From Cryptomeria japonica (taxonomy: Eukaryota; Streptophyta; Pinopsida; Cupressales; Cupressaceae): DNA of 64,000 nucleotides. The position numbers and the translations under genes were made by a program. The stretch covers positions 207,185,190 to 207,249,189 of the forward strand of contig NC_081409.1 of the NCBI RefSeq assembly GCF_030272615.1, written 5' to 3'. The notes below the pieces were generated by a model. That model saw only the letters and a program-made list of their open reading frames with translations. It did not search any database and had not been told where the DNA came from. Positions 1 to 11,855 of this stretch are shown in pieces (the first letter of the stretch is position 1; each line of letters begins with the position of its first letter).

Positions 1-819
1 GAGATACATGATTCTTGCTAGACCAGAGGAGAGAAGTGATACCTGCAAAGTGCTAGTGCAAAAGGTGAAGGGGAGCTAAAGCGGATCTATATTAGCATTG
101 AGTGTTGTTACCAGATCATTGTAATACCTGTTGATCTCTAACCACTTCAATAGTTGGGAAATCCCTTAACAGGGTAGCTTTAACCGACTTACTGTAAATC
201 CTTTAATAGGGTGACTCAAAACCATTGAGTTCTTGAAATCCTCTAACAAGGTAACCTTTAACAAGGTTTAACCCTTAACCGGGTATTCTAGCCATCCCTT
301 AACCGGGTGATCCCTAACAGGATCGGTTCCTAACAGAACTTATTGTATCATTCTTTAACTGGAAAAGGCTCCTAACAAAATGGACTTCTAAAGAGCTCAA
401 AAATAGCTTGTGGGTATTCATCCCCACCATGGTTTTTCCCAGTTGGGTTTCCACATGAAAAATCTGTGTGTCATGTGTGGTGTTATTCATGTGATGGTTT
501 AAGTGATTTGTGTTTGAAGGTAAATCATGTTGATCTATCTGTTTATATATCTTTGATGATTGATTATCTGTTCATGCACTAGGGTGAAATGGAAATGAAG
601 TATTAGATTATATGAAAAGATAAGTGTCAACCGGTTTATGCTTGTCTCAGTTATTCTGGGTTTTGTCGGTTGTACTTTGTTTAAGACTGGTGTTACTGTT
701 TGTCTGCCAAAGCACAGTGTCTGTTCACAAACCAGTTTAGGATTGTGTTTTTGTTTGTACTGATTCACCCCCCCCTCTTAGTACCGGTTTGGTACTATCC
801 GTTCATCATTAAGTTATCA
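1..819 (+). repeat. 3' portion of a Copia LTR, element-1 family, cut by the window edge
   Basis: This stretch aligns almost base for base with the last 820 bases or so of both LTRs of element 1 (5133-5956 and 11030-11850). It shares the run of 'aacaggg/aaccggg' half-repeats at 160-360, the 'ccaccatggtttttccc' block at about 426 and the CA-ending terminus 'aagttatca' at 811-819. The 5' part lies outside the window. No primer-binding site follows position 819, so it is either the 3' LTR of an element lying to the left or a solo LTR. It carries no gene. Confidence 0.9.
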
Positions 820-993
820 AAACTATCTGATGATGACTAGTATTACAAAACCTTCTCATATATATGAGAATCACGAGTCTTTTGAAATGAAGGGGTGCAC
901 CCCTTTTGAACTAAAAAGATATCATTTGTTAAACTTAGACATAAACAAATTAGGTATGCCAATATGATTGATATAATCATCATCTTGGTAACA

Positions 994-3900
994 CTAGAAG
1001 TCTGAGGTCCATTTCTTCATTGCGCTCTCCATGGTATAGGATCTCTCTATCATCTGGATCACATATGGAGCTAGATCCCCATCCCCATCAACTCGTCCTT
1101 TGGCTCAACTCATGAAACCCATTAATTGAAGCTGCCAATCTCCCAACGACATGACTTCTCTATCGCGGAACATGGCTGGCAATTGGATTGATTGTTAATT
1201 CTCGAGGAATTGGATGCAATTTTTCAACTTGTCCCCGAATTCATTGTGTGCCTTCAGTAGGGTATCTTCTTCATTCTTATCCTCTGGAGTCATAGAGTTG
1301 TGTGTGGTCATGATCTCCTGGATCTGTTCGTGCAACCTCATATGATATGTGTATGCTTTGATGGTACTAGTGTCCATCTTCTAGAAGTCTTCTGAATACT
1401 TTAACATAACCTTAAAATGAGCATTAACTATGCCATCAGCAAGCTTGAGAGTGTGATCCTGTGTAACTTTGAGCAATCTATTCCCCTTATCGCTCTTATA
1501 CCTCCAACATGAAACATCTTGGATTGTTTCAAGTATATCTTTATCAGTTTCATAAGTAGCAAGTCCAACCTCTATAATCCTTGAGGCCAATTCCAACTAT
1601 AATGCCTTATCCTGCCAATATTGTTTCTTTTCCCATTCTTTCTCATAAAGGCCTTTGACAGTTTAGTTTTCCCTCACAAAGAACTCAACTTGTTCTTTGT
1701 TTATCTTCGCAACATTGAGGTTTAACTGGGCAGTGATCCTAGGGTCTTTTTTTTCCAACTTGATGGATCATGAGGTTGCCAAATGCTTCATCTGTGTCTA
1801 CCAGCACAGGTCTCTTGTCTCTTGGATATAGAGCCTATATCAATAAGGCCTTCTACTCTAGGTCATACCCTAAACCTATAAAGATCCTATCAACCTCCTC
1901 TGGTAACAATTGTTTGTCATTGTATTGCTTTCTCCTAAAGCTGTCAAACATAATAGTAGCTTTCATTTCCTACCCAGGGTAAATTATCACACCAGCATCC
2001 TTGAGGACCCATCTTCCTCTTTCAGGGGTCATTTCTCTTTTCTAAATATTGATTTCCTCCTGTAGCATTCGTAGAGTCTCTTCCTCTATGATGTTTCCCA
2101 TTTGCTACTTGATCATCCTACCTTTGTATTTATATAAGAAGGTTTCAAACTCAGGAGTGTTAACAAACTCCTTATCTGAAACAAATTCCTCATGCTTGAG
2201 GATTTTGAAATCATCAATTTCCATCTCATAGGGCTATCCTATTGCTAGATCCATGTGGTGATCAAGTCCAAACCTAGCGGGTGGCACATCTTCTTCTATG
2301 TTAACAAATTCAGCATTGGATTCAGGGGATAAGTGGGAAATGGGAGTAGTCTCCCTAGGATCTTTAATCCTTTCTCTAAAGACATACAATGGCATTGCAT
2401 TATCTAGAATCTCTAATTCACGAGACATTAGTTTGTTTCCTTTGGCCACGGGGTCATCAATTCCTTCCAAGATTTCTTCGTTGATCTTGTCCCTCCTCAA
2501 TTTCCATTCATATGCTTTAGCTACCTTATCGTACGCCAACCTCTTCTTGATTGCTTCCTCCCTTTCTACATTCCTGATGAAGTCATCAATCATTAATGGC
2601 ACATGTTCTATGGCTTTCAATCTCTGTGACATTCTAGCCCCCCGCATATATCCTTCTGGATCAAAGTTGAACCCAGGGTCTCCTTTCAAAAGGTGGAAAT
2701 ATTCTAACTTATTTTGCAGTAAACCATAACTTTTTGAACTCTTAATAAGAAAATCAGAAAAAGGACAACAAGCCAGGCACAATTGACTGCTTCCCATGAT
2801 CTGTAAGATTTTTGGCACTGGCTATAGACAATTGCCTAATGATTTCCAAATAAGCAATTATGTCTAGGACAATCATAGGCAATAAGTAAGGTTCTCCTTC
2901 TAACCCATACACCCTAATTTGTGTGTAATCCAAGAAACAATACCAATCCCCCTAGTTATCGGTAATGTGTCTTTCTTCAACAAAATCTCTAGGTCGAAGG
3001 AATTTCTTGACCCGAGGGGAAAGTGAAAAATCACATGAATGTCCAAGCAATTTGAATAATGGTTTCACAAAATGTTCTTCAAAGTGTAGGTAGTAGCTGC
3101 TAATGTATCTTTGGTCCCAGGCTGATAACCATAATTGCACTGGCTTGTGGATTCCTGCTCTATCATACTCCCTAATGGATAGACCTTGATTCCATAGCCC
3201 TATATCTTGACCAATGTATAACAACATATGCATAAGTTGAGAGTAGTATCTGAAATTCACATTAACCCTGTCTCCCTTTAATTTTTCTAACCCATGGTTG
3301 ATGGCACGAGCTAAGTAAGAAGCATAATCAAAGGTCCTTGGGTCATTTTATTGGATGTCAAAACAAATCACCATAGTAGAAATGCCCATTAATGGGGAGG
3401 TTTCCATGCCCAACACTTATGTAGTACAATAATAGGTGAACTTAAAGTAGGGAGAAAACAAGTTAACATCGAATGGGACTTTGTCAGTATCTGCAAACAA
3501 AGTCACAGCTCCTTCGGTCTTTGGTCTGTGTGGTGGGAGTCTCCATCATTTATACGTTCTCTGCATATTTAAATACTCGTCCACCAACATTTTGGTGTCA
3601 AATTCATCCTCATGCCCCCATTCCAGCCTGAAAACTTGCTCAATGTACTCTTTACTAATCAACAACAGGCGGTTCCCTTTATAGTCACAGATGGTTTGTG
3701 TTTGTGGGTCATACTTGTCTACCAACACTGTTATCAGCTCTACATTCATAAAGACATTGGCAACGACAAGTCTCCCTAGATTCAGCTTCCAAATATTGTA
3801 CACTGGTTCTACTGCAAACCTTCTAGCATAGCTGAAAATGAACAATTCATGCCCTCAAACCTCTTTCCAAATGTCCCCTATATTTTCAAATCTATCTTCC

Positions 3901-4085
3901 AATCCCTCATCATCGTTCTTAATCTTTCTAGACTGATGACTTGGGAGAGGGAATTGGTCTATTAGGTCCTATTCTAAGGATCGACCTTCCTTTTTCTGTC
4001 ATTTTGGCTATTCTTCGTTGGTTTTAGGAGGGTGAGGCTCTTTTTTCTTCTTTGTTTTAGCTTTCCTAGATGGCGAAGCTTCCAT
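994..4085 (-). pseudogene. Copy A of an unrecognised repeated ORF family, decayed
   Basis: I do not recognise this family. Reading down from an ATG at 4085, one frame runs with scattered stops to about 2760, then shifts near a T-rich run (about 2755-2762); further shifts lead to a stop at 996-994. The N-terminus is basic (MEASPSRKAKTKKKK). Landmarks are an NIWKLNLGRLVVANVFMNVE block (about 3770), MVICFDIQ (about 3350), KKFLRPRDF (about 2995) and, after the shift, a charged C-terminal half with VSDKEFVNTPEF (about 2170). The same landmarks in the same order occur in copy B (31445-42025): NIWNYKLGRLVVPNVYVNTE, LVICMDIQ, KEFLRPNNL, MSDDQFVNTKEF. Most stops are TAG or TGA where the copy suggests W, Q or R. 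Two conserved, degraded copies in 42 kb suggest a mobile or amplified family of about 1,000 residues. A plant-mobile-domain-like ORF is possible, but I see no diagnostic motif. Confidence 0.65.
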
Positions 4086-4464
4086 CTTTATGTTCAATTC
4101 AAAAGAAGACAATAAATTCTGAGAAGCACTTATAGTTTTTACTTCTTTCCTTGAAGAATTTTGTGACCCCTGCTACACTCGTTCCTTCTTTCCTTGACAA
4201 ATTTATTTTCCTGAATAATTCTGGTATCCGAGTAGTTTGATTACTTCTGTTATTGCAATGGTCATTAAGAAATGCATTTTGAATTTATAATGATGTGACT
4301 TGTCTGGATTCGTGTAATATTTCCCAACGGATTGATTGTTATTTTTTGCTGATTTCTCCCCTTCGATGCATGAGCGTGCCACATTTCTCGAAGGAAACTC
4401 TTATTTCAATGAGAACATATGCCTTTGATGAATTTCTTTTCATGCTCTTCGATTCCCTAGTTTC

Positions 4465-5956
4465 TGTTGGCATTATGTGAACTGGTATGAGGACATGATG
4501 ACATTGTATGCTGTCATTTATTTCAATATGCTGAAGAAGAGAGAACCGGCATGTTACCAAGAACCGGTATATGTGAGAATTGGTATAACATTGTAAACCG
4601 GTATATGTGCCAAAGTGAAGCGGTGTGTGTTCAAGGTGAACCGACATGTGGTTATGGGAACCGGTACATGGAAGCTTTGTATGACTACCGGTTGGTAGTC
4701 TCAACTTCAGGGTTTTCGGTTCAAGTACTTCAAGCATGTGTGACTCAACCAGTGACTTTGTGTGATGAGTTAGCATTGTAGCGAAGAACAGATCATGTTG
4801 CCATGTCAGCCTTGTGCGCATGAAGGATATTGCATGAAGGAGATTGTTCCTATCTACCTCGGGAATGTGCGAAGTCTGTAAACGGTGAAAACGTGTGATG
4901 GGTTATCAGCTGCCATGAAATTGGTGGAAAATGAATGATGGAGAACATCTTGAGATTGGTTCAAGACTATTGCATTTAATGCAATGTGCTCAACGATTAG
5001 GATTGAACCATTTGAATTGCTTAACCTAACAGGTTTAGGGTTTAGGGTTTATGCTACAGATGTATCTGTTTCCTATAAGGTCAATGTTGTGTTTCTTTCT
5101 GAGGTTGTTGGCAAAAGTTGTGTGTGTGTATCCAAGAGAAGAGATACGTGCTTATTGCTAGACCAGAGAAGAGAAGTGATACCTGCAAAGTGTAAGTGCA
5201 GAAGGTGAAGAGGAGCTAAAGCGGATCTGCATTAGCATTGAGTGTTGTTACCAGATCATTGTAATACCTATTGATCTCTAACCACTTCAATAGTTGGGAA
5301 ATCCCTTAATAGGGTAGCTTTAACCGATTTACTGTAAATCCTTTAACAGGGTGACTCAAACCATTGAGTTCTTGAAATCCTCTAACAAGGTAATCTTTAA
5401 CAGGGTTTAACCCTTAACCGGGTATTCTAGCCATCCCTTAACTGGGTGATCCCTAACAGGATTGGTTCCTAACAGAACCTATTGTATCAGTCTTTAACCA
5501 GACAAGGCTCCTAACAGAGCGGACTTCTAAAGAGTTCAAAAATAGCTTGTGGGTATTCATCCCCACCATGGTTTTTCCCAGTTGGGTTTCCACGTGAAAA
5601 ATCTGCATGTCATGTGTGGTGTTATTCATGTGATGGGTTAAGTGATTTGTGTCTGAAGGTAAATCATGTTGATCTAGCTGTTTATATATCTTTGATGATA
5701 GATTACTTGTTCATGCACTAGAGTGAAATGGAAATGAAGTATTAGATTGTATGAAAAGATAAGTGTCAACCGGTTTATGCTTGTCTCAGTTATTCTAGGT
5801 TTTGCTGGTTGTACTTTGTTTAAGACCGGTGTTACTGTTTGTCTGCCAAAGCACAGTGTCTGCTGACAAATCGGTTTAGGATTGTGTTTTTGTCTGTACT
5901 AATTCACCCCCCTCTCAATACCAGTTTGGTACGATCCGTTCATCATTAAGTTATCA
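4465..5956 (+). repeat. 5' LTR of element 1
   Basis: 1,492 bases running from TGTTGG to TTATCA and immediately upstream of the primer site. It contains a double telo-box (5034-5050), a possible TATA element TATAAGG (5074-5080), the run of short 'aacagggt' repeats (about 5310-5480), and the conserved blocks 'ccaccatggtttttccc' (about 5565) and 'ttcacccccctctca' (about 5902). Confidence 0.95.
5034..5050 (+). promoter_or_regulatory. Double telo-box in the element 1 5' LTR
   Basis: TTTAGGGTTTAGGGTTT, two and a half plant telomere-type units (the complement of the AAACCCTA telo-box known from plant promoters). It lies about 25 bases before a TATAAGG and is repeated at 10924-10940 in the 3' LTR. 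A role in LTR transcription is inferred from its position. Confidence 0.55.
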
Positions 5957-5958
5957 AT

Positions 5959-5970
5959 TGGTATCAGAGC
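5959..5970 (+). other. Primer-binding site of element 1 (tRNA-iMet)
   Basis: TGGTATCAGAGC lies two bases after the 5' LTR end. This is the classic complement to the 3' end of plant initiator methionine tRNA used by Copia elements to prime minus-strand DNA. Confidence 0.95.
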
Positions 5971-6027
5971 ATCCTCCAGGTCCTCTATGTTATAACCTTA
6001 ATCGCTTGAGGAAAAGATCCCAGTCTA

Positions 6028-7410
6028 ATGATGAAGAAAGAAGGTCCAAAGTTCAACAAAGATAATTTTAGTATATGGAAAGACAAAATGAAGATATACA
6101 TCAGAAGCATGGGTGCTCAACACTGGAGCTATGTTGAGAATGCTTATGTTGCCCCTACCGGTACTCTCACCGATGACCCAAAGAGAGAGATGCAGGAGAA
6201 TGGGCATGTCATGGAAGTCCTAATTAGTAGTTTATCTAACATTGAGTTTATTGATGTCCAAGACAAAGTAAATGCCAAAGAAGTATGGGATACTGTTGAA
6301 AATATCTATGGCGGTGATGAGTATATAAAACAAGCTAAGGAAGAAAGCCTTAGAGGGAAGTTTGAAGACATGTGGATGGTTAAAGGTGAGACCATTCAAC
6401 AGTATGGAATAAGAATCAAAACTGTTGTCGGAGATATCAAGAGTGCAGGTGGTAAAATGGAAGATTCCACTGTGGTAAGAAAAGTTCTGAGATCCTTATT
6501 ACCGGTCTATGTAATAAGGGTTGCTGCTATTCAGGAGTTGAGATCAATAGACAAGACTAAGGTATCCCTAGACTCCATCATTGCAAGGTTGACAACCTAT
6601 GAGCTAAATAGTTTTGATGGCAGTGTTCAAAAGACTGAATCAACTTTTAAAGTTTCTGCTGTACCATCCAGAAAAGGAAAAGAAGCTAGCACTAGTGGTG
6701 AACCAAGACAGAGCAGAGAAATGGATGATGAGGAGATTCTAATGGCATTTGAAGCTCTTCTTGCCAGGAAACTTCCTTAAGGAACTGGTAAATATAGAGG
6801 TAAGCTCCCTTTGAAATGCTTTTCATGTAACCGGATAGGACAAATTGTTGTAAACTGTCCTAATGGTGACAAAAAGGACAAACTGGAAAGGTTCAAAAAA
6901 TTCAAAGGAGGAAACCGGAGAAATTGTTTTGTGGTAGTTGATGAAGGTGTCACAGATGAGGAGTCATAAGATGAAGAAAATGAAGATATTGTGTTTGTTG
7001 CTGTCAAGGAAGATGTGTAAGACAAGAAGGCTCTTGTCTCCCGGTTTGATAATTCCAATGAGTGGATTATTGACAGTGGCTGTTCTCACCATATGACTGG
7101 TGACCAGAGCAAGTTTCTATCCTTGGAAGTGTATGATGGTGGCGTGGTTCGTTTTGGTAATGATGCACCATCTATGGTCAAAGACAGAGGGTCCATCTCT
7201 CTGAATGGAAAGAGTAGTGGGGACAATGTGTATTGGGTTGATGGTCTCAGACACAACCTTCTGAGTGTTGCCCAACTGAATGATAGTGGTCTCACTCTGG
7301 AATTCAAGAATGGAGTGTGCAGAATCAAAGGAAAGAATGGTGAATTGGTGCCCACCGGTATATAGACCAAAGGTAACCTATTTCAATTGAATGCAAATAT
7401 AAGTACATGA
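6028..7410 (+). pseudogene. gag: gag and protease of element 1, several stops
   Basis: The ATG at 6028 opens 250 codons (MMKKEGPKFNKDNFSIWKDK) of a Copia gag of the UBN2 type, which forms the virus-like particle. The stop at 6778 interrupts a frame that plainly continues: a zinc knuckle CFSCNRIGQIVVNC follows at about 6818, with Gln where the CCHC His belongs. Further stops are at 6967 and 7018. The aspartic protease motif DSGCSHHMTG is intact at about 7074-7103, and a GLRHNLLSVAQL-type protease end follows near 7245. Stops at 7363 and 7408 close the segment. All of these stops lie in one frame, so damage here is by point change, not indel. Confidence 0.9.
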
Positions 7411-8482
7411 CTTATGGCTAAATTCGATGACAACTGGATATGGCGTAGGAGACTCTACCATGTAAACTTTGATAACATTGTGAAAGCCACTAAGATCAAG
7501 GCAGTTAGAGGGTTGCGTGCTGAGAAAACCAGAAAATACCTTGTGCAGAGAGTGTCAACTGGGGAAAATGTCTTCCTCAACCTTTAAAGGTAAACCTTTC
7601 ATTGTTGACAATTTGCTTGATCTTGTGCATACCGATTTGTGTGGTCCTATGAAAACTAGGAGGGTGCAGGGTGATAGGTACTTCATGATTCTCACTAATG
7701 ACTGCTCAAGAATGATGTGAGTCACATTCTTGAAAGATAAGTCTGAAGCTTTTATGAAGTTCAAAGCTTTCAGAGCATTAGTGGAGAAAGAAAGTGGTAA
7801 AAGGATCAAGTGCTTGAGAACTGATCAAGGAGGGGAATTCACTTCCAGTGAATTCAACAAGTACTATGAAGAACATGGCATCAAGAGGCAACTATCTGCC
7901 CCCCGGACTCCATAGCAGAATGGCCTAGCAGAGAGGAATAATCGGACTGTGGTTGAAGCAGCAAGAACAATGCTGATTCAAGGAAAGGTTGCTCACACCT
8001 TTTGGAGAGAAGTGGTGAGAACTGCAGTCTACACAATGAACCGGGTACTCATCAAGAAAGGTAAGGATAAAACTCCTTATGAGTATTGGTCCGGTAAGAC
8101 ACCAGTGGTTAGCTACTTTAGAGTGTTTGGTAGCAAATGTTACATCAAGAGGAGTGAACACCAGAGAAAATTTGATGCGAAATGTGATGAGGGAATATTC
8201 CTAGGGTATTCCACCAAGAGCAAAGCTCTCAAGTGTTTCAATAATAGGGCTTAGAGAATTATGGAAAGCATCAATATAAGAGTTGATGAAACCTCTGAGA
8301 AAATGGAGGAAATCGATAGTGAGAAAGCGGTAAATGAACCGGTTGAAACCTTCTGGGAACTGGTTACCAGTCAACGAAGTACCACTAACAGTGTTCCTAC
8401 ACCGGTAGATGTAGATGTTGATACTGATGGAGATGAGGATGAAGAAGAAAAGCAAGAGGAATCTATTAAGACCATTCCTTGA
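7411..8482 (+). pseudogene. pol: Integrase of element 1, frameshifted and with stops
   Basis: The frame changes between the protease and about 7515. The zinc-binding pair survives as CRECQLGK (7548 onward). The catalytic core reads DLVHTDLCGP (first Asp), [14 protein letters not shown] (second Asp) and NGLAERNNR (Glu), so the DDE residues are present. Stops lie at 7718 (W expected), 7913 (Q expected in the PQQNG motif) and 8252 (Q expected). A typical Copia integrase C-terminus, FGSKCYIKR then [13 protein letters not shown], follows at about 8130-8230, then an acidic linker to 8482. Confidence 0.9.
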
Positions 8483-10110
8483 TATGTCAAGCTAAATTAT
8501 GATCCTAAGCAGATCATAGGAGATAAGGATGCAGGAATCCTTACAAGAAGAAAGGTCAGAGAAAACTCATGTATGATCTCTGAATTTGAGCCTAAATCAT
8601 TCAAAGAGGCACATAAAGATGAAGACTAGTTCAAGGTAATGGAAGAGGAACTTGACCAGATAGAGAGAAATGGTACATGGTCTTTGGTACCCAGACCGGA
8701 GCATAAAAATGTCGTCGATACCAAGTGGGTTTTCAGAAATAAGCTGAATGAGGATGGCACAATGATTAGAAACAAAGCTAGACTGGTGTGTAAAGGATAC
8801 GCCCAAGAAGAAGGAGAAGACTATGGAGAAACCTTTGCTCCTATAGCCAAACTGGAAGGATTTCGTATGCTTCTTGCATATGCAGCTTTTAAAGGATTCA
8901 AAGTATACCAAATGGATGTAAAATCTGCATTCCTAAATGGTGTACTTGAAGAGGAGGTGTATATAGACCAACCAAATGGGTTTTCCCTATCTAAAGACAG
9001 TGACATGGTGTGTAGGCTATATAAAGCCTTATGTGGTCTAAAGCAGGCACCTAGAGCATTGTATGAATGCCTGCACTCCCATCTTGTGAAGATTGGATTT
9101 GAGAGAACAAGCAAAGATAGAAATATCTACTTGAAGTCTGAAGAAGATCAGATCCTGATCTATGAGGTATTTGTTGATGACATTATCTTTGGTGGAGATG
9201 ACAAGATGAGTCACGAGTTTGCAGATGAGATGAAGAAAGAGTTTGAGATGTCACTCATAGGGGAGATTAAGTTCTTCATTGGAGTGCAGATTCAGCAGAT
9301 GAAAGATGGAATCTTTATCACTCAAAAGAGGAGTTGAAGACCTTTGGCATGGAAGATAGCAAATCGGTTGGTACACCGATGGTGACTGGTTGTAAACTAT
9401 CCAAAGAGGATGACTCAACATTGGTTAATGAGAAGGAATATCGCTCAATGATTGGTAACTTGCATTATGTAGTGCATAGCAGACTAGATATTGCACATGC
9501 AGTTGGCATTACTGCATGGTTCCAAAAAAGTCCAAGAGAATCCCACTCGGTTGTAGTCAAGTGGATTCTTAGGTATCTGAAGGGAACTATTGATTATGGA
9601 TTGTGGTATCCATATAGCAAGGATTTCAACTTGAAAGTATTCACAGATGTTGATTGGGTAGGTAATGTGGACGACCGAAAGAGCACAACCGGCGGTGCAG
9701 TCTTTCTCGGTGGTAGACTGGTCTCATGGATGAGTAAGAAGCAGAGTTGTATCTCTTAATCTATAGCGGAAGCAGAGTATGTTGCAGCTTTCATGAACTG
9801 CACTCAGACAATTTGGATGAAGCATGTATTAAATGGCTTCAAAGTTCCTGTATCTGAACTGGTAAGTATATTTTGTGACAATACTAGTGCAATTAACATC
9901 TCCAAGAATCTAGTTTTACATTCTAGAACCAAGCACTTTGAGCTTAAGTATCATTTCTTGAGGGAAAAGGTTCAAAACAAAGTGATTGCACTGGAACAAG
10001 TTTCCAGTAAGGAGCAGTTAATAGACATATTCACCAAGTCTCTCCCAAAGGATACATTTATGTACTTAAGAGGTGAATTCGGGGTGCTGCCCCTTCAGGA
10101 GGTAAACTAA
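8483..10110 (+). pseudogene. pol: Reverse transcriptase and RNase H of element 1
   Basis: The RT block starts with a linker containing GDKDAGILTRRK, a stop at about 8627 (W expected), then [13 protein letters not shown] and [12 protein letters not shown]. The catalytic motif is [10 protein letters not shown] at about 9170. Copia RTs usually show YVDD; FVDD also appears in the three sibling elements here. At about 9330 the frame jumps after QKR, consistent with a short deletion between the RT thumb and LKTFGMEDS. RNase H keeps FTDVDW, WMSKKQSCIS (then a stop at 9757 where Q is expected), AEAEYVA and the CDNTSAI block, ending with DIFTKSLPKDTF and a stop at 10110. Confidence 0.9.
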
Positions 10111-10342
10111 AGGTATATGCTCCACATCAGTCAAGTATTGCATAGTCAAATTTTTCTTCAGGATTGATGTGTTGAAGGATGCTACTCCTTAGGGGGAGCA
10201 GCATAATGGAATAGGGAAGCTTGTGCCTCCACTTTGGCATTGTTGTCAAAGGGGGAGAAGAAGTGAAGTGGAGAGATATCTATAGAGATTGGGGGAGAAG
10301 AAGTGAAGCGGAGAGATATCTTTGTATATTGCCATCAATGCC

Positions 10343-10354
10343 AAAGGGGGAGAT
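10343..10354 (+). other. Polypurine tract of element 1
   Basis: AAAGGGGGAGAT abuts the 3' LTR start TGTTGG; it is the plus-strand primer site. It is preceded by a near-palindromic TTGCCATCAATGCCAA. Confidence 0.9.
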
Positions 10355-11850
10355 TGTTGGCATTATGTGAACTGGTATGAGGACATGATGACATTGTATG
10401 TTGTCATTGATGTCAATATGTTGAAGAAGAGAGACCTGGTATGTTACCAAGAACCAGTATATGTGAGAATTGATATAACATTGTGAACCGGTATATGTGC
10501 CAAAGTGAAGCGGTGTGTGTTCAAGGTGAACCGGCATGTGGTTATGGGAACCAGTACATGGAAGCTTTGTATGACTACCGATTGGTAGTCTCAACTTCAG
10601 GGTTTCTGGTTGAAGTACTTCAAGCCTGTGTGACTCAACCGATGACTTTGTGTGATGAGTTAGCATTGTAGTGAAGAACAGATTGTGTTGCCACATCATC
10701 CTTGTGCGCGTGAAGGATCTTGCATGAAGGAGATTGTTCCTATCTACCATGGGAATGTGCGAAGTCTGTAAACGGTGAAAACTCATGATGGGTTATCAAC
10801 CGCCATTAAATTGGTGGAAAATGATTGATGGAGAACATCTTGAGATTGGTGCAAGACTGTTGCATTTAATGCAATGTGCTCAACAGTCAGGATTGAACCA
10901 TTTGAATTGCTTAACCTAATAGGTTTAGGGTTTAGGGTTTATGCTACAGATGTATCTGTTTCCTATAAGGTCAATGTTGTGTTTCTTTCTGAGGTTGTTG
11001 GCAAAAGTTGTCTGTGTGTATCCAAGAGAAGAGATACGTGATTATTGCTAGACCAGAGGAGAGAAGTGATACCTGCAGAGTGTAAGTGTAGAAGGTGAAG
11101 AGGAGCTAAAGCAGATCTGCATTAGCGTTGAGTGTTGTTATCAGATCATTGTAAAACCTATTGATCTCTAACCACTTCAATAGTTGGGAAATCCCTTAAC
11201 AGGGTAGCTATAACTGGCTTACTGTAAATCCTTTAACAGGGTGACTCAAACCATTGAGTTCTTGAAATCCTCTAACAAGGTAACCTTTAACAGGGTTTAA
11301 CCCTTAACCGGGTATTCTAGCCATCCCTTAACCGGGTGATCCCTAATAGGATTGGTTCCTAACAAAACCTATTGTATCAGTATTTAACCGGACAAGGCTC
11401 CTAACAGAGCGGACTTCTAAAGAGTTCAAAAATAGCTTGTGGTTATTCATCCCCACTGTGGTTTTTCCCAGTTGGGTTTCCACATGAAAAATCTGTGTGT
11501 CATGTGTGGTGTTATTCATGTGATGGCTTAAGTGATTTGTGTCTGAAGGTAAATCATGTTGATCTAGCTGTTTATATATCTTTGATGATAGATTACCTAT
11601 TCATGCACTAGAGTGAAATGGAAATGAAGTATTAGATTGTATGAAAAGATAAGTGTCAACTGGTTTATGCTTGTCTCAGTTATTTAGGGTTTTGCCGGTT
11701 GTACTCTGTTTAAGACTAGTGTTACTATTTGTCTGCCAAAGCACAGTGTCTGCTGACAAACCGGTTTAGGATTGTGTTTTTGTCTGTACTGGTTCACCCC
11801 CCTCCCTCTCAATACCGGTTTGGTACTATCCGTTCATCATTAAGTTATCA
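10355..11850 (+). repeat. 3' LTR of element 1
   Basis: 1,496 bases, the same limits and blocks as the 5' LTR, following the polypurine tract and ending against the GTTTC duplication. Small differences from the 5' copy are mostly transitions, plus a few 1-4-base indels. Confidence 0.95.
10924..10940 (+). promoter_or_regulatory. Double telo-box in the element 1 3' LTR
   Basis: The same TTTAGGGTTTAGGGTTT string at the equivalent place in the 3' LTR. It survives without change although nearby bases have diverged. Confidence 0.55.
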
Positions 11851-11855
11851 GTTTC

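Larger units (their letters stand above)
4465..11850 (+). mobile_element. Element 1: complete Ty1/copia LTR retrotransposon, decayed
   Basis: Both LTRs begin TGTTGGCATT and end AGTTATCA, and the element is flanked by a perfect 5-bp target duplication GTTTC (4460-4464 and 11851-11855). Inside are an initiator-Met-tRNA primer site, gag, protease, integrase, RT and RNase H in Copia order, and a polypurine tract. In a sampled 550 bases the two LTRs differ at roughly 6-7 percent of positions, mostly transitions, so the insertion is old. The coding region has two frameshifts (around 7420-7515 and at about 9330) and at least ten stops, so it cannot make a working polyprotein. It lies a few hundred bases upstream of copy A, within a TCGATGA-rich tract. 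Confidence 0.95.

Noticed and set aside
5034-5050. Interstitial telomere
   Set aside because: Only two and a half units, identical in both LTRs; fits a promoter motif, not a telomere remnant.
10280-10786. 168-codon minus ORF, with a match at 4339-4821
   Set aside because: Antisense of the element 1 LTRs; present in both LTRs because they are copies.
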